A DNA stretch of 64,000 bases from Amycolatopsis roodepoortensis. Lineage in GTDB: Bacteria; Actinomycetota; Actinomycetes; Mycobacteriales; Pseudonocardiaceae. Numbering within the stretch: position 1 is the stretch's first letter; each line of letters begins with the position of its first letter. The notes below the pieces were generated by a model that saw only the letters and a list, made by a program, of their open reading frames with translations, did not search any database and was not told the origin of the DNA. Location of the stretch: the NCBI RefSeq assembly GCF_014873915.1, contig NZ_JADBEJ010000007.1, positions 1 to 64,000 on the forward strand. The letters are read 5' to 3'. Of this stretch, positions 17,050-24,498 are shown piece by piece. Both the position numbers and the translations under genes were made by a program.

Positions 17050-17381
17050 CGGGGCGGCAGGGACCGCCCGGTGCGCGGCTTCGGCGTGATCCGGCGGCCC
17101 GCGACCGCGTCGCCACCAGCCGCCTTCTGCGCCGTGTCCTCCGCCTCGACGGGCGCGGGCACCGTCTCCGGCTCGGCGGTGATCAGGTCGGCGATCTCAC
17201 AGCCCAGCACCGCGCAGAACGCGTCGAGTTCTTCCGGGCGCAGCACGCTGGGCGTTCCGGACCACAGCCCGGACATCTTCCCGGTGCTCATCTCCAGACC
17301 GCGCGCGGCCAGCAGCCGACGCATCTCGCTGGCCTTCCAGATGCCCCGGTTCGCTGCGGCCAGCCGCAGGTTCCACTTCAT
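17046..17381 (-). CDS. XRE/HTH protein between two recombinases
   Basis: 111 residues. An N-terminal Cro/CI-type helix-turn-helix (residues 5-65, with MRRLLAARGLEMSTGKMSGLW and LDAFCAVLGCEIADLI) is followed by a disordered Pro/Ala-rich tail. It overlaps the upstream recombinase stop and the downstream recombinase start by ATGA on each side, so the trio is tightly coupled. It may regulate the operon or act as a directionality factor. Confidence 0.75.
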   Translation of the reverse strand: MKWNLRLAAANRGIWKASEMRRLLAARGLEMSTGKMSGLWSGTPSVLRPEELDAFCAVLGCEIADLITAEPETVPAPVEAEDTAQKAAGGDAVAGRRITPKPRTGRSLPPR

Positions 17382-18475
17382 CCGAGCAGTCCTTTCCAGC
17401 GTTGCGCGGCGCGTTCCTGGCCGCGGGCGACCGCGTCCTCGATGCGGGTGTTGCGGGCGTGGACGTAGTGCATCGTCGTGGCGATCCACGAGTGCCCGAG
17501 CAGCTCCTGGATCGCGAGAATGTCCACGCCCAGCTCATAGAGCTGGCTGGCGCAGTAGTGCCGCAGCACGTGCGGAGTGACCTTCCCCGCCCAGCTCGGC
17601 AGGTGATTCTCGACCGCCACCGTCAGTGCTCGACGAGCCACGTTGTCGGCCAGCCGCGCGCCAGGGTCGTCGCCGGCGCGGCGCTCGGACGGGAACAGCG
17701 GAACGCCGGGCAGATCGAAGTTGCAGTCGAACTGGCCCAAGACGTCTTCGATGTACCAGACCAGCAGTGTGTCCGCGCCGTTGAGCAGCGGCACGAGGCG
17801 CTGTTTCGGCCCGCGCCTGCCCGATCCCTTGCCGTGCCGGACATTGAGCTTGCCGAACCGGCCCAGTTCCCACCGCACGTCGGCGAGATCGAGCATCCGG
17901 GACTCGTTGATCCGTAGCCCGACGTCGGCCAGCAGCCGGGCCACGGCGTAGTTGCGGGCGTTCGGCGCGAACTTCCGGCATGTCGCCAGCTCTTCGCGCC
18001 ACCCGGTGAACAGCTGCTCCATCTCCGCCGTCGTCGGCGGGATCCGCACCTGCGCCTCGACCGCCATCCGCGGCCGGTTCATCTCGTCGATCGGGCACTC
18101 AACGACCCGCCCGGTCAGCTGGTGCAGCTCGACCGAGTACCGCAGTTCCAGGAACCCGAAGTAGGTCACCAGCGTCTGCGCTCGGCTCGCCCGCGTCGAC
18201 GGCGACGCCTCCCGCAGCACGCGGCCGAAGTACCGGTCGGCGTCGCGCGGCTCCATCTCCCACAACGGACGCCCGAACCAGGCCCGCACCTGGTCGAGAT
18301 TCGAGGTGTCCGTGCGGATGCTGCTGTCGACCAAGCCCGCCGCGTTTCGCGCAAGCACGTATTCCGCCAGCACGTCCAGCTCGAAGTCGGCCAGCTCGTC
18401 CTCGGTCAGCGGCGTGCGGCGCTCGTGCAGCGACTGCACCACGGCCAGAGACAAACCCGCCCCCTCGGACTTCAC
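17378..18475 (-). CDS. Tyrosine recombinase/integrase
   Basis: 365 residues with a SAM-like N-terminal domain and a complete catalytic set: Arg in DVGLRINESRML, HVLRHYCAS (HxxR) near residue 302, LLGHSW, and nucleophile Tyr in MHYVHA near residue 336. It is expected to catalyse integration, excision or multimer resolution. The start is GTG 18475. It heads the three-gene recombinase operon; the 546 bp upstream contain strong hairpins. Confidence 0.85.
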   Translation of the reverse strand: MKSEGAGLSLAVVQSLHERRTPLTEDELADFELDVLAEYVLARNAAGLVDSSIRTDTSNLDQVRAWFGRPLWEMEPRDADRYFGRVLREASPSTRASRAQTLVTYFGFLELRYSVELHQLTGRVVECPIDEMNRPRMAVEAQVRIPPTTAEMEQLFTGWREELATCRKFAPNARNYAVARLLADVGLRINESRMLDLADVRWELGRFGKLNVRHGKGSGRRGPKQRLVPLLNGADTLLVWYIEDVLGQFDCNFDLPGVPLFPSERRAGDDPGARLADNVARRALTVAVENHLPSWAGKVTPHVLRHYCASQLYELGVDILAIQELLGHSWIATTMHYVHARNTRIEDAVARGQERAAQRWKGLLG

Positions 18476-18675
18476 TCACACTGAAAACTCGTCAAGTTCA
18501 GAGCGAGCTTGTCAGCACCGCTGATGCAGATTCAATGGCCGTGCCTCGATCAGGTGACACGCCGCAGGCCCATGTCCAGCACGGAAGCCGCCGTCGGCAA
18601 CGACCAACGGAACGCCTCGAACTCAACTGCAATTGCGTAGCGGAGCGTTGACGGCGGACGGCGCGCCCTGCGAGG

Positions 18676-18710
18676 CCGGCCGCCCGGCGCTCGAAGCGCC
18701 GGGCGGCCGG
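18676..18710. repeat. Perfect GC-rich hairpin
   Basis: Arms of 16 bp (18676-18691 and 18695-18710) flank a CGA loop. The tip GGCGCTCGAAGCGCC recurs in variant form at 18786, 21419 and 21486. No T-run follows, so a terminator is possible but a protein-binding or cruciform site is equally plausible. Confidence 0.7.
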
Positions 18711-18784
18711 ACGAACCCCGCCATTACGCGACCGAGGACCCGATGCGAGACCCGTTCGCGCGGGAGCGGCCGGACCGCGTTGGC

Positions 18785-18801
18785 GGGCGCTCGATGCGCC
18801 C
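18785..18801. repeat. Hairpin GGGCGCTCGATGCGCCC
   Basis: A second copy of the GGCGCTCGATGCGCC core, 100 bp from the first. Confidence 0.6.
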
Positions 18802-19021
18802 GACGACGCGAGGAACGCGCGGTTCACCGACCCGGCGTCGGCATGGCTGAGCGAAACCCTGAGCGCGACGAGCGCCACGAACGCGACCACGTCGGCGTCC
18901 TGGCGCGACACGGAAAGTCCTCTGTGGACACGTTTCGGACCTCGCGTGACCTCGCGTGACCTCGCCGTCGTCGCGGGTCGACGGCTGCGGCGGTGTGTGC
19001 GGCACACGTACGGTGGAGAGC

Positions 19022-19432
19022 ATGGGGACCATTGAGACAGCAGCGGCCGCGCTGCAAAAACAGGAAGAGGCCAAGCGGCGAGAAGAAGCGGCCGCGCGGC
19101 TGCCGCTGATCACGCCGCTCGCCCGAGCGGCGCGGGTTGCCGCCGAGCTGGCCGAGGTTGTCGCGGGTGCCCAGAGGGCGCGCAACGACGCGCCTGCCGA
19201 GGTCCGCGCCGAACTCGACGCCGTCGTGGCTGCGGCGAAACACGCGGCCACGAAAGCGGCGGACGCGCAGGCGGCGGCGTGGGAAGCCGCCCGGCAAGGC
19301 GGCTGGTCGGCGCGAGACCTGCGAAAGCTAGGACTCCGGCCCGGCCGCCCGAAACCCGTTTCGACCGCTGAGCCCGCGGCCGAGACCGCGCCGTCGAACG
19401 AGAACCAAGCCCGCGCGGCCATTCCGGCTTAG
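19022..19432 (+). CDS. Ala/Glu-rich helical protein
   Basis: 136 residues, mostly alanine-rich helix with charged residues (about 8-100), then a motif GGWSARDLRKLGLRPGRP that looks like a short HTH or AT-hook-like basic segment, and an Ala/Pro tail. GGTGGAGAG precedes the ATG. No family was recognised; DNA binding or partition-associated function is possible. It ends 16 bp before palindrome copy 19449-19467. Confidence 0.6.
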   Translation: MGTIETAAAALQKQEEAKRREEAAARLPLITPLARAARVAAELAEVVAGAQRARNDAPAEVRAELDAVVAAAKHAATKAADAQAAAWEAARQGGWSARDLRKLGLRPGRPKPVSTAEPAAETAPSNENQARAAIPA

Positions 19433-19448
19433 CTGCCGCCTCGTCGAG

Positions 19449-19467
19449 GTGATCCAGGCTGGATCAC
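19449..19467 (+). repeat. 19-bp palindrome family, copy 12
   Basis: GTGATCCAGGCTGGATCAC, the only copy that pairs C6 with G14; between convergent genes. Confidence 0.9.
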
Positions 19468-19509
19468 TGACAGAATCGCGAGCGGGTGCCGGTCGGGCGA
19501 AGCGGGCCG

Positions 19510-19680
19510 CTACTGCTCGGATGCTTGCTCGCAGAGCGAGGCCAGTTGCTGCGGAGACAGAACGATGACCTTCGTACAGTTGTTCTCTTCGTCGAGCACC
19601 ACGATCGTCGCCTCGCCGTCTCGGCCCGGCTCCAAGCGCAGTGTTTCCGTCGGCTCGATCTGCATACGCGATTGCGGCAT
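19510..19680 (-). CDS. Small hypothetical protein
   Basis: 56 residues with alternating hydrophobic strands (ATIVVLDEENNCTKVIVLS) and a short C-terminal helix. ATG 19680 is chosen because GGAGAGG lies 7-8 nt upstream; a longer frame to 19779 lacks such a site. No family recognised. Confidence 0.55.
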   Translation of the reverse strand: MPQSRMQIEPTETLRLEPGRDGEATIVVLDEENNCTKVIVLSPQQLASLCEQASEQ

Positions 19681-19812
19681 CGAAAGTCCTCTCCACTTGT
19701 CGGCGAGACCGTCCAAGTATTCCGGTGCACCACCGCGATCCCAACTCCCGGCGCTCGCAAACGGGCACACGAACGCCACGGCCTGCGGTGTCCGGGGCGA
19801 AACCTGGTGCAG

Positions 19813-19831
19813 CTGATCCAGGCTGCATCAT
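19813..19831 (+). repeat. 19-bp palindrome family, copy 13
   Basis: CTGATCCAGGCTGCATCAT, intergenic. Confidence 0.85.
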
Positions 19832-19960
19832 CGTGGCCGTCTTGTGCTCGGCTCGCCGCCGGGTGCTCGATCTGCGCGTGGCTCGGACGGCTCGGGTAGC
19901 CAGACTCCCCCGGCCGACGTCGACACGTCGCGGCCAACGGGCCGTGCGGCGGCTGGCGAC

Positions 19961-19979
19961 ACGATGCGGGCTGCATCAC
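19961..19979 (+). repeat. 19-bp palindrome family, copy 14 (degenerate)
   Basis: ACGATGCGGGCTGCATCAC, intergenic. Confidence 0.55.
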
Positions 19980-20042
19980 CCGGGGCTAGCTCCTGGCCGC
20001 CCGGCCACGCCGGCGGCGCGGTACTAGGTCAGGCCGGAAACG

Positions 20043-20079
20043 CTCGAACCCCCTCGACGATGAGTCGAGGGGGTTCGAG
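20043..20079. terminator. Strong bidirectional hairpin
   Basis: Perfect 16-bp arms (20043-20058, 20064-20079) around GATGA. It stands between the small partition gene on the minus strand and gene-poor DNA, so it probably ends the parB-parA transcript. There is no clear T-run. Confidence 0.6.
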
Positions 20080-20102
20080 GTCATAGGCGACCGCGATCTC
20101 TG

Positions 20103-20121
20103 GTGATGCAGGCTGTATCAG
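20103..20121 (+). repeat. 19-bp palindrome family, copy 15
   Basis: GTGATGCAGGCTGTATCAG, abuts the stop of the small partition gene. Confidence 0.85.
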
Positions 20122-20394
20122 CTAGGGATGCCGCCGCGCCGAGTTCGCGGAGACGACACCGGGCCGTAGCGGCTCGGGATCCGGTTGTACAGGCTGGCCG
20201 TTGTTGTACTCGATCTCGACGCGCCGGATGAGGCTTTCGACGGCTTCGGCGGCGGCCTGTGTGACGGTGTAGCGCGGTTGCTCGCGTGCTCGCACGAGCA
20301 GAACCGCCGCCCGAAGGCGGTCGTACAGCCCGCGGTCGAGAGCGACTGTGGGATCTCGGCGGTTCTTCTCCTCGCCGTCTGGTGTGCCGTTCAT
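20122..20394 (-). CDS. Small ParB-like/RHH-type partition protein
   Basis: 90 residues: a charged N-terminus, PTVALDRGLYDRLRAA (strand-helix as in ribbon-helix-helix proteins), then TVTQAAAEAVESLIRRVE and a Pro-rich tail. It follows parA by 88 bp on the same strand, the arrangement of type Ib partition systems in which a small protein binds the centromere. It is therefore a candidate centromere-binding factor in addition to the large ParB. A 161-residue version starting at 20607 would run into parA and is rejected. Confidence 0.65.
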   Translation of the reverse strand: MNGTPDGEEKNRRDPTVALDRGLYDRLRAAVLLVRAREQPRYTVTQAAAEAVESLIRRVEIEYNNGQPVQPDPEPLRPGVVSANSARRHP

Positions 20395-20482
20395 TCTGGT
20401 CACGGATGCTGTCCTCGTGCGCGGGCCGCCACTCCCCTGCTCCCCTGCGGCAGGAAGGAGGCGGCTACGGGTGGGCGGGTGG

Positions 20483-21292
20483 TCAGGCGAGGCACTGGCG
20501 CTCTTGAAGGTGAGCAAGCGCTTTGGCGTAGTCCTCGTTGACCGGCTTGGCCTTCCCGAACAGCGGGATGGCCTTCTGGTGTGTGAAGGCGGTGGGAACG
20601 GCGGCACTCCGGCGGATGGGCGGTGTGGTGATCAGGGGAAACGCCTGCTGGACGCTTTCGAGCTGCTCGGCGTAGACGTAGCCTTGGCGCTCGCTGAGCG
20701 GGACGATGCACGGAACGATCGCGAGTAGTTCGATGTCTCGCCGGTACGTCTTCGCGATCCTCTTCAACTCGTCCAGCAGAGCGACGATGCCCTGGTTCTC
20801 CTTCAGCATCGGCTGAGTGCAGGTGATGACGCCGGACACGGCGTCTTCATCGTCCTCGTCGGCCTCGGTCGCGAGAAGCGCGGCGACCACCAGAGTGGAG
20901 TAGCTACCGGGGCAGTCGATGATCACGTGGTCCACCTCGAGGTCCGAAGCGCGAAGCCGATCGTGGAACAGGAAGACGCCATCGGTGGCCCGGGTGAGTT
21001 CGACCATGACGGCGTCGAGGCCGAGGCGGGTTGCCGGGCACACGTAGAGCCCCGGGACTCCCTCGATGGCGACGGAAGCTTCCTTGAAGTTCGCTTCCCC
21101 GCGGATCACGTCAGAGATGGATTTGTCGCCCGGCTTGACCTTGATGCCGAACCATCCGCTGGTGTTGCACTGTGCGTCAAAGTCGATGAGGAGAACTTTC
21201 TTCCCCTGCTGCGCGACCTGCACGGCGAGGGTCGTTGCCGTGGTGGTCTTCCCTGCGGATCCGGCCATGTTGACGACGGAATAGGTGCCCAT
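20483..21292 (-). CDS. parA: ParA-type partition ATPase
   Basis: 269 residues. A deviant Walker A AGSAGKTTTATTLA at residues 10-23, Walker A' LLIDFDAQCNTS and Walker B HVIIDCPGS identify a ParA/Soj family ATPase that positions plasmid copies. GGAGACCCGAAA precedes ATG 21292. The large ParB gene lies upstream on the same strand, the reverse of the common parA-parB order, separated by 270 bp of repeats. Confidence 0.9.
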   Translation of the reverse strand: MGTYSVVNMAGSAGKTTTATTLAVQVAQQGKKVLLIDFDAQCNTSGWFGIKVKPGDKSISDVIRGEANFKEASVAIEGVPGLYVCPATRLGLDAVMVELTRATDGVFLFHDRLRASDLEVDHVIIDCPGSYSTLVVAALLATEADEDDEDAVSGVITCTQPMLKENQGIVALLDELKRIAKTYRRDIELLAIVPCIVPLSERQGYVYAEQLESVQQAFPLITTPPIRRSAAVPTAFTHQKAIPLFGKAKPVNEDYAKALAHLQERQCLA

Positions 21293-21320
21293 TTTCGGGT
21301 CTCCAAGCTCTGTGAGTCGG

Positions 21321-21339
21321 GTGATGCAGGCTGTATCAG
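21321..21339 (+). repeat. 19-bp palindrome family, copy 16
   Basis: GTGATGCAGGCTGTATCAG, identical to copy 15; 28 bp upstream of parA, so these two copies bracket parA and the small gene. Confidence 0.85.
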
Positions 21340-21390
21340 TGCGGTGCTGGTCGGCCGGCGCGACGCTGCGCCCCTCCCCCGTGCGGGAGG

Positions 21391-21524
21391 TGACGCGCCC
21401 CGGCGGCGGCCGCGGGCCGGCGCTCGATGCGCCGGGCTGCGGTCATCCGCTCGCGGGTGACGCGCCCCGGCGGCGGCCGCTGGTCGGCGCTCGATGCGCC
21501 GAGCTGCGGGCTACGCGCGGCCGC
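21391..21524. repeat. Two tandem 67-bp direct repeats with hairpins (candidate centromere)
   Basis: TGACGCGCCCCGGCGGCGGC begins at 21391 and again at 21458. Each unit contains GGCGCTCGATGCGCC (21419-21433 and 21486-21500). They lie between parB and parA, a usual site for centromere-like elements. The same hairpin core appears twice at 18.7 kb. Confidence 0.5.
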
Positions 21525-21564
21525 GCCTTCGGGGGCCGGATAGCTCCGGCCCCCGGCGGCGGGG

Positions 21565-23640
21565 TCACTCGGCGTCGATCTTGACCTCGTCGGCCTTCGG
21601 CTCGTCGGCCTTCGGCTCGTCGTCGGCGCTCGGCTCGGCGTCGGCCTTCGGCTCGGCGTCGGTCTCGGCCTCTGCGGCGGCCTTCTCCTCGGCTATGGCC
21701 TTGTCTTCGGCGACGATGGCCGCCATCACGGCGTCATCCACCTTTGCCCGCGTCCGGTCCAACCGGGCTTGCTCCCACGCGGTGGGCATGTACTTGCCGC
21801 GTTCACGGAGCAAGTCGAAGTAGTCGAGGATTTCCGGCCCCCAGTCCGCGTGGATGTAGCGAGCCCTGAGCTCAAAGGCGGCAAGCGCTCGCGCCCAAGC
21901 ACCGTGAAGGTCCACCTTGGGATCCTGGTTAGCCTCCATCCCCTCAATCCACTGCTCCACGTCGCCGAACTGCGGCTTGACGTCGGCAGTAATCCAGAGC
22001 TTCGCCGCCAGCTTTCCACCCTCTCGCGAACTGGCCATCTGGGCTAGCGTGTTGTTGTACTGGCGGGCGAGCAAAAACGGCATTTCCTTTTGAGGAAGTG
22101 GGGTCTTGACCATGGCCGCCAGGACGGCGCGGCGCTTGTCCCGCGCTTCGGCCTTGTCCTTCTCCTCTTGCGACGCTTTGGACTGCGCGGAATCGGCGCC
22201 GGAACCGGGATTCGTCTTCGGGCTCTTCGTCTTCGGCTTCTCTACCGTGGAGTAGTAGCGGATATCGCCGCTGCTGTCGACGGACGCGACCACGGTTCCC
22301 GCCTTCGTGCCTTCCTCGACGGCGGCCGAATCCCGGATGAGGCGTTCGTACATCTTCGGGCCGAACTTCTCGTTCGGGTCGACAATGTCAATCTTCTTCT
22401 TTGCGGCCATCTCCCGGTTAGCGCGCCCCTTGGTGACCGACTCACACGCGGTCGTGGCGCTCCACCCGCGCTTGATCACCAGGTCAAGGGCGGCTAGCTG
22501 GTCCTCGCGACGCTCCGGCGAGAGACTGCCTTCTTTCTTGACCGACGGGTCGCAGTAGGGCAGCTGTCCCGCGATGACGGCGGCCTCGGGGGCGGCGAGC
22601 TTCATCGGTTTGTTGTTGTCGCCGATGTAGTCGAGGTTTCGGCCCTCGATGGCGAGTTGGACTTCTTCGACGGTGTTGAGCAGGGCGAGACGGCGGGAGA
22701 TGGTCGCCTGGCTGCGTCCGAGACGCTTCGCTAGTGTCCGCTGGGAAATGCCGTTGAGGAAGTTCGCGAACATCCGCGCTTCCTCCAGCTCGGTGAAGTC
22801 GTCGCGACCGTAGTTTTCCTCCGCGAGGTAAACGAGGTCTCCGTCGTTCTCCATGATGGAGTCGTCAACGGTGATCTTGAGGGGGCGGCCTGTGTCGATG
22901 GCTGCGGCGCGGCGGCGGTGGCCGTAGATCGCGACGTATTCCGGCGTCGGGGCTTTGTCCTCGGCCGCCTGGCGTTCGATCGCCTCGGCCTGCTCGGGCC
23001 TGGCCGCGAGGAATGCGGCCAGGGTGACCACCTTCGCGGGGACGAGAACGCCGTTTTTCTTCACGGAGCTTTGCAGCTGCTCCCACTTCGGGTTTCCGGG
23101 CTGCGGCTTGCTGCGCTCCGGAGAGTTGAACGGGTGCGGCGCGACCAATTTCGGGGCGATGCGGAACGAACCGTCTTCGCCGTCGATCGGGGCGGCGGTG
23201 ACGGCCGCGCCCAGAGCGCCGGTGATTCCGCCCGCTTCGCCGGTGCTCTTCGGCGTCTTGTCCTCGGCGGGCGTCTCCTCCTCGACCGGGGTGGCTTCGG
23301 GTGCGCTCTCCTCGACGGGCGCGCTGTCCCCGGCGGTGGCGCTCTCCTCGGCGGGTGCTTCGGCGGTGGGCTCCTCGGCCGGGGTGTTGTCCTCGGCGGG
23401 CGATTCCTCCTCCCCCGTGGCATCGTCGGCCACGGGGGCGAAAAGGTCGCCGAACGCGGTGCTACCGGATGCCGTGGTCTTGCGGCGGGTCCGCTTCGGC
23501 TTCTCGGGGGCCGGGGTTTCGACGGCGGGGACGGCGGTGGAGTCGGCCGGGGCGGTTTCGGTGGCGGTCACGGTGCTGGGGTCCTCGCTGATGGTGTCGG
23601 GGATGGTGATCGGCTCGGCGATGTCGGTCGCGGTGGCCAT
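21565..23640 (-). CDS. parB: Large ParB-family partition protein
   Basis: 691 residues, about twice the usual ParB length. Residues 1-170 are Glu/Pro/Thr/Ala-rich and disordered. The ParB N-domain follows with YGHRRRAAA (the CTP-binding GERR-like box) and LAEENYGRDDFTELEEA, then an HTH (SQRTLAKRLGRSQATISRRL). A charged C-terminal region with EPKADAEPSADDEPKADEPK repeats ends the protein. AAAGGAG precedes ATG 23640. Its promoter at 23742-23769 is shared in sequence with two other operons. It is the prime candidate to bind the dispersed 19-bp palindrome or the 67-bp repeats. Confidence 0.85.
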   Translation of the reverse strand: MATATDIAEPITIPDTISEDPSTVTATETAPADSTAVPAVETPAPEKPKRTRRKTTASGSTAFGDLFAPVADDATGEEESPAEDNTPAEEPTAEAPAEESATAGDSAPVEESAPEATPVEEETPAEDKTPKSTGEAGGITGALGAAVTAAPIDGEDGSFRIAPKLVAPHPFNSPERSKPQPGNPKWEQLQSSVKKNGVLVPAKVVTLAAFLAARPEQAEAIERQAAEDKAPTPEYVAIYGHRRRAAAIDTGRPLKITVDDSIMENDGDLVYLAEENYGRDDFTELEEARMFANFLNGISQRTLAKRLGRSQATISRRLALLNTVEEVQLAIEGRNLDYIGDNNKPMKLAAPEAAVIAGQLPYCDPSVKKEGSLSPERREDQLAALDLVIKRGWSATTACESVTKGRANREMAAKKKIDIVDPNEKFGPKMYERLIRDSAAVEEGTKAGTVVASVDSSGDIRYYSTVEKPKTKSPKTNPGSGADSAQSKASQEEKDKAEARDKRRAVLAAMVKTPLPQKEMPFLLARQYNNTLAQMASSREGGKLAAKLWITADVKPQFGDVEQWIEGMEANQDPKVDLHGAWARALAAFELRARYIHADWGPEILDYFDLLRERGKYMPTAWEQARLDRTRAKVDDAVMAAIVAEDKAIAEEKAAAEAETDAEPKADAEPSADDEPKADEPKADEVKIDAE

Positions 23641-23741
23641 GTTCTACTCCTTTGCATGTTTTACATGTAATTGGGGTCCGGGTGGGCCGGGACTCTCCGG
23701 CCCACCCGGTTCGGTTCTGGCGAACCGCCTACCCCATAACT

Positions 23742-23769
23742 AAATATTACCGTTCGTACCGTTCGTACG
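23742..23769 (-). promoter_or_regulatory. parB promoter/operator of the GGTACGAA regulon
   Basis: Read on the minus strand: GTACGAACGGTACGAACGG, then TAATAT as a -10 box, about 100 nt upstream of parB. The core CGTACCGTTCGTACG (plus strand 23755-23769) is an inverted repeat. It overlaps the end of the upstream small gene, where it encodes YERYER. Near-identical modules lie at 26989 and 25911. Confidence 0.6.
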
Positions 23770-23908
23770 CAAGTCGATCGGCGTCGGGTGTCTCGTTCCA
23801 GGCTCCGGCCTCGGCGCGGTATTCCCGCTCGTACTCGGCGCCTTCGGCGGTGATCTCGTCCATGTGGATTTCGGCGTCGGCGGCGTCGAACCCGTTCCAA
23901 ATACTCAT
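23747..23908 (-). CDS. Small acidic protein
   Basis: 53 residues, acidic and Tyr/Glu-rich (MSIWNGFDAADAEIHMDE...). ATG 23908 overlaps the upstream stop (ATGA) and has GAGG nearby. The C-terminus YERYER is encoded by the parB operator repeats, so the gene end and the regulatory site share sequence. Function unknown. Confidence 0.6.
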   Translation of the reverse strand: MSIWNGFDAADAEIHMDEITAEGAEYEREYRAEAGAWNETPDADRLAYERYER

Positions 23909-24486
23909 GTCCTCGGTTCCTCTCGTGTGTGGTGCTCGCGGTGAGCGGTTCGCGGTGATGCAGGCTGCATCACCGGGCGGGTGTGGTCGCGGTCGAGTCG
24001 GCACCCGTCCGCCCAGTACGGGACGAGGGCGAACGCGGCCGCCGTCTTCTCGTTGTCGTAGTGCACTTCGATAGCGCGTACCGCGTCGCCGTACCGGCCG
24101 CTGCCGGTGATCACCTCGACGTCGGTGAGCTCGCGGCGGCCGTGCTCGCCGGTCCCGCGAACGATCACGAAACCGGCGGCGTCGTGGGTCCGGTGATGGT
24201 GGCTGAAGTCGTGCGGCCGGTATTCCTCCGGCGCGGGCAGAACGTTGGTACCCGGCGCGGCGGCCTGACAGATCGTGCACCCGTAGCCGTATTCGACGTA
24301 CTCGACGGCACTTTTCGACGGGTACGCGGGGCTGCACGCCTGGCAATTCCACTGAACGCCGGGCCGGGCGTAATCGGGGAACTGCCCGATTGTCTCGATG
24401 GGGAGCGGGTACCGGCGCGTGTGTCCGCACTCCAGCATGATCGTGACGGTGGTGTAGTGCGGGTGGGGTTCGATGGGTCCGAGCAT
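23905..24486 (-). CDS. Zinc-binding-like hypothetical protein
   Basis: 193 residues. Paired cysteine/histidine elements (CGH...CQAC...CTIC) in the first 75 residues suggest a zinc site. A middle region follows with HDAAGFVIVRG. The in-frame palindrome copy at 23955-23973 encodes VMQPAS close to the C-terminus. AGGAGG precedes the ATG, 12 bp after the ArdC-like gene. Function unknown; probably co-expressed with the antirestriction-like gene. Confidence 0.65.
   Translation of the reverse strand: MLGPIEPHPHYTTVTIMLECGHTRRYPLPIETIGQFPDYARPGVQWNCQACSPAYPSKSAVEYVEYGYGCTICQAAAPGTNVLPAPEEYRPHDFSHHHRTHDAAGFVIVRGTGEHGRRELTDVEVITGSGRYGDAVRAIEVHYDNEKTAAAFALVPYWADGCRLDRDHTRPVMQPASPRTAHREHHTREEPRT
23955..23973 (+). 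repeat. 19-bp palindrome family, copy 17
   Basis: GTGATGCAGGCTGCATCAC, perfect; in frame in gene 23905-24486. Confidence 0.9.
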
Positions 24487-24498
24487 GGTGGGGCCTCC

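Larger units (their letters stand above)
18476..19021. other. Hairpin-rich intergenic region
   Basis: A non-coding stretch of 546 bp. It holds a perfect hairpin with 16-bp arms at 18676-18710 and a second hairpin at 18785-18801. The two share the core GGCGCTCGAWGCGCC, which also occurs twice at 21.4 kb. No convincing reading frame was seen. It probably contains the divergent promoters of the recombinase operon and the gene at 19022. Confidence 0.5.

Noticed and set aside
19832..20042. Possible gene or tRNA-like sequence between 19.8 and 20.0 kb
   Set aside because: No cloverleaf, no coding bias; GTTCGA-like bases belong to the hairpin at 20043.
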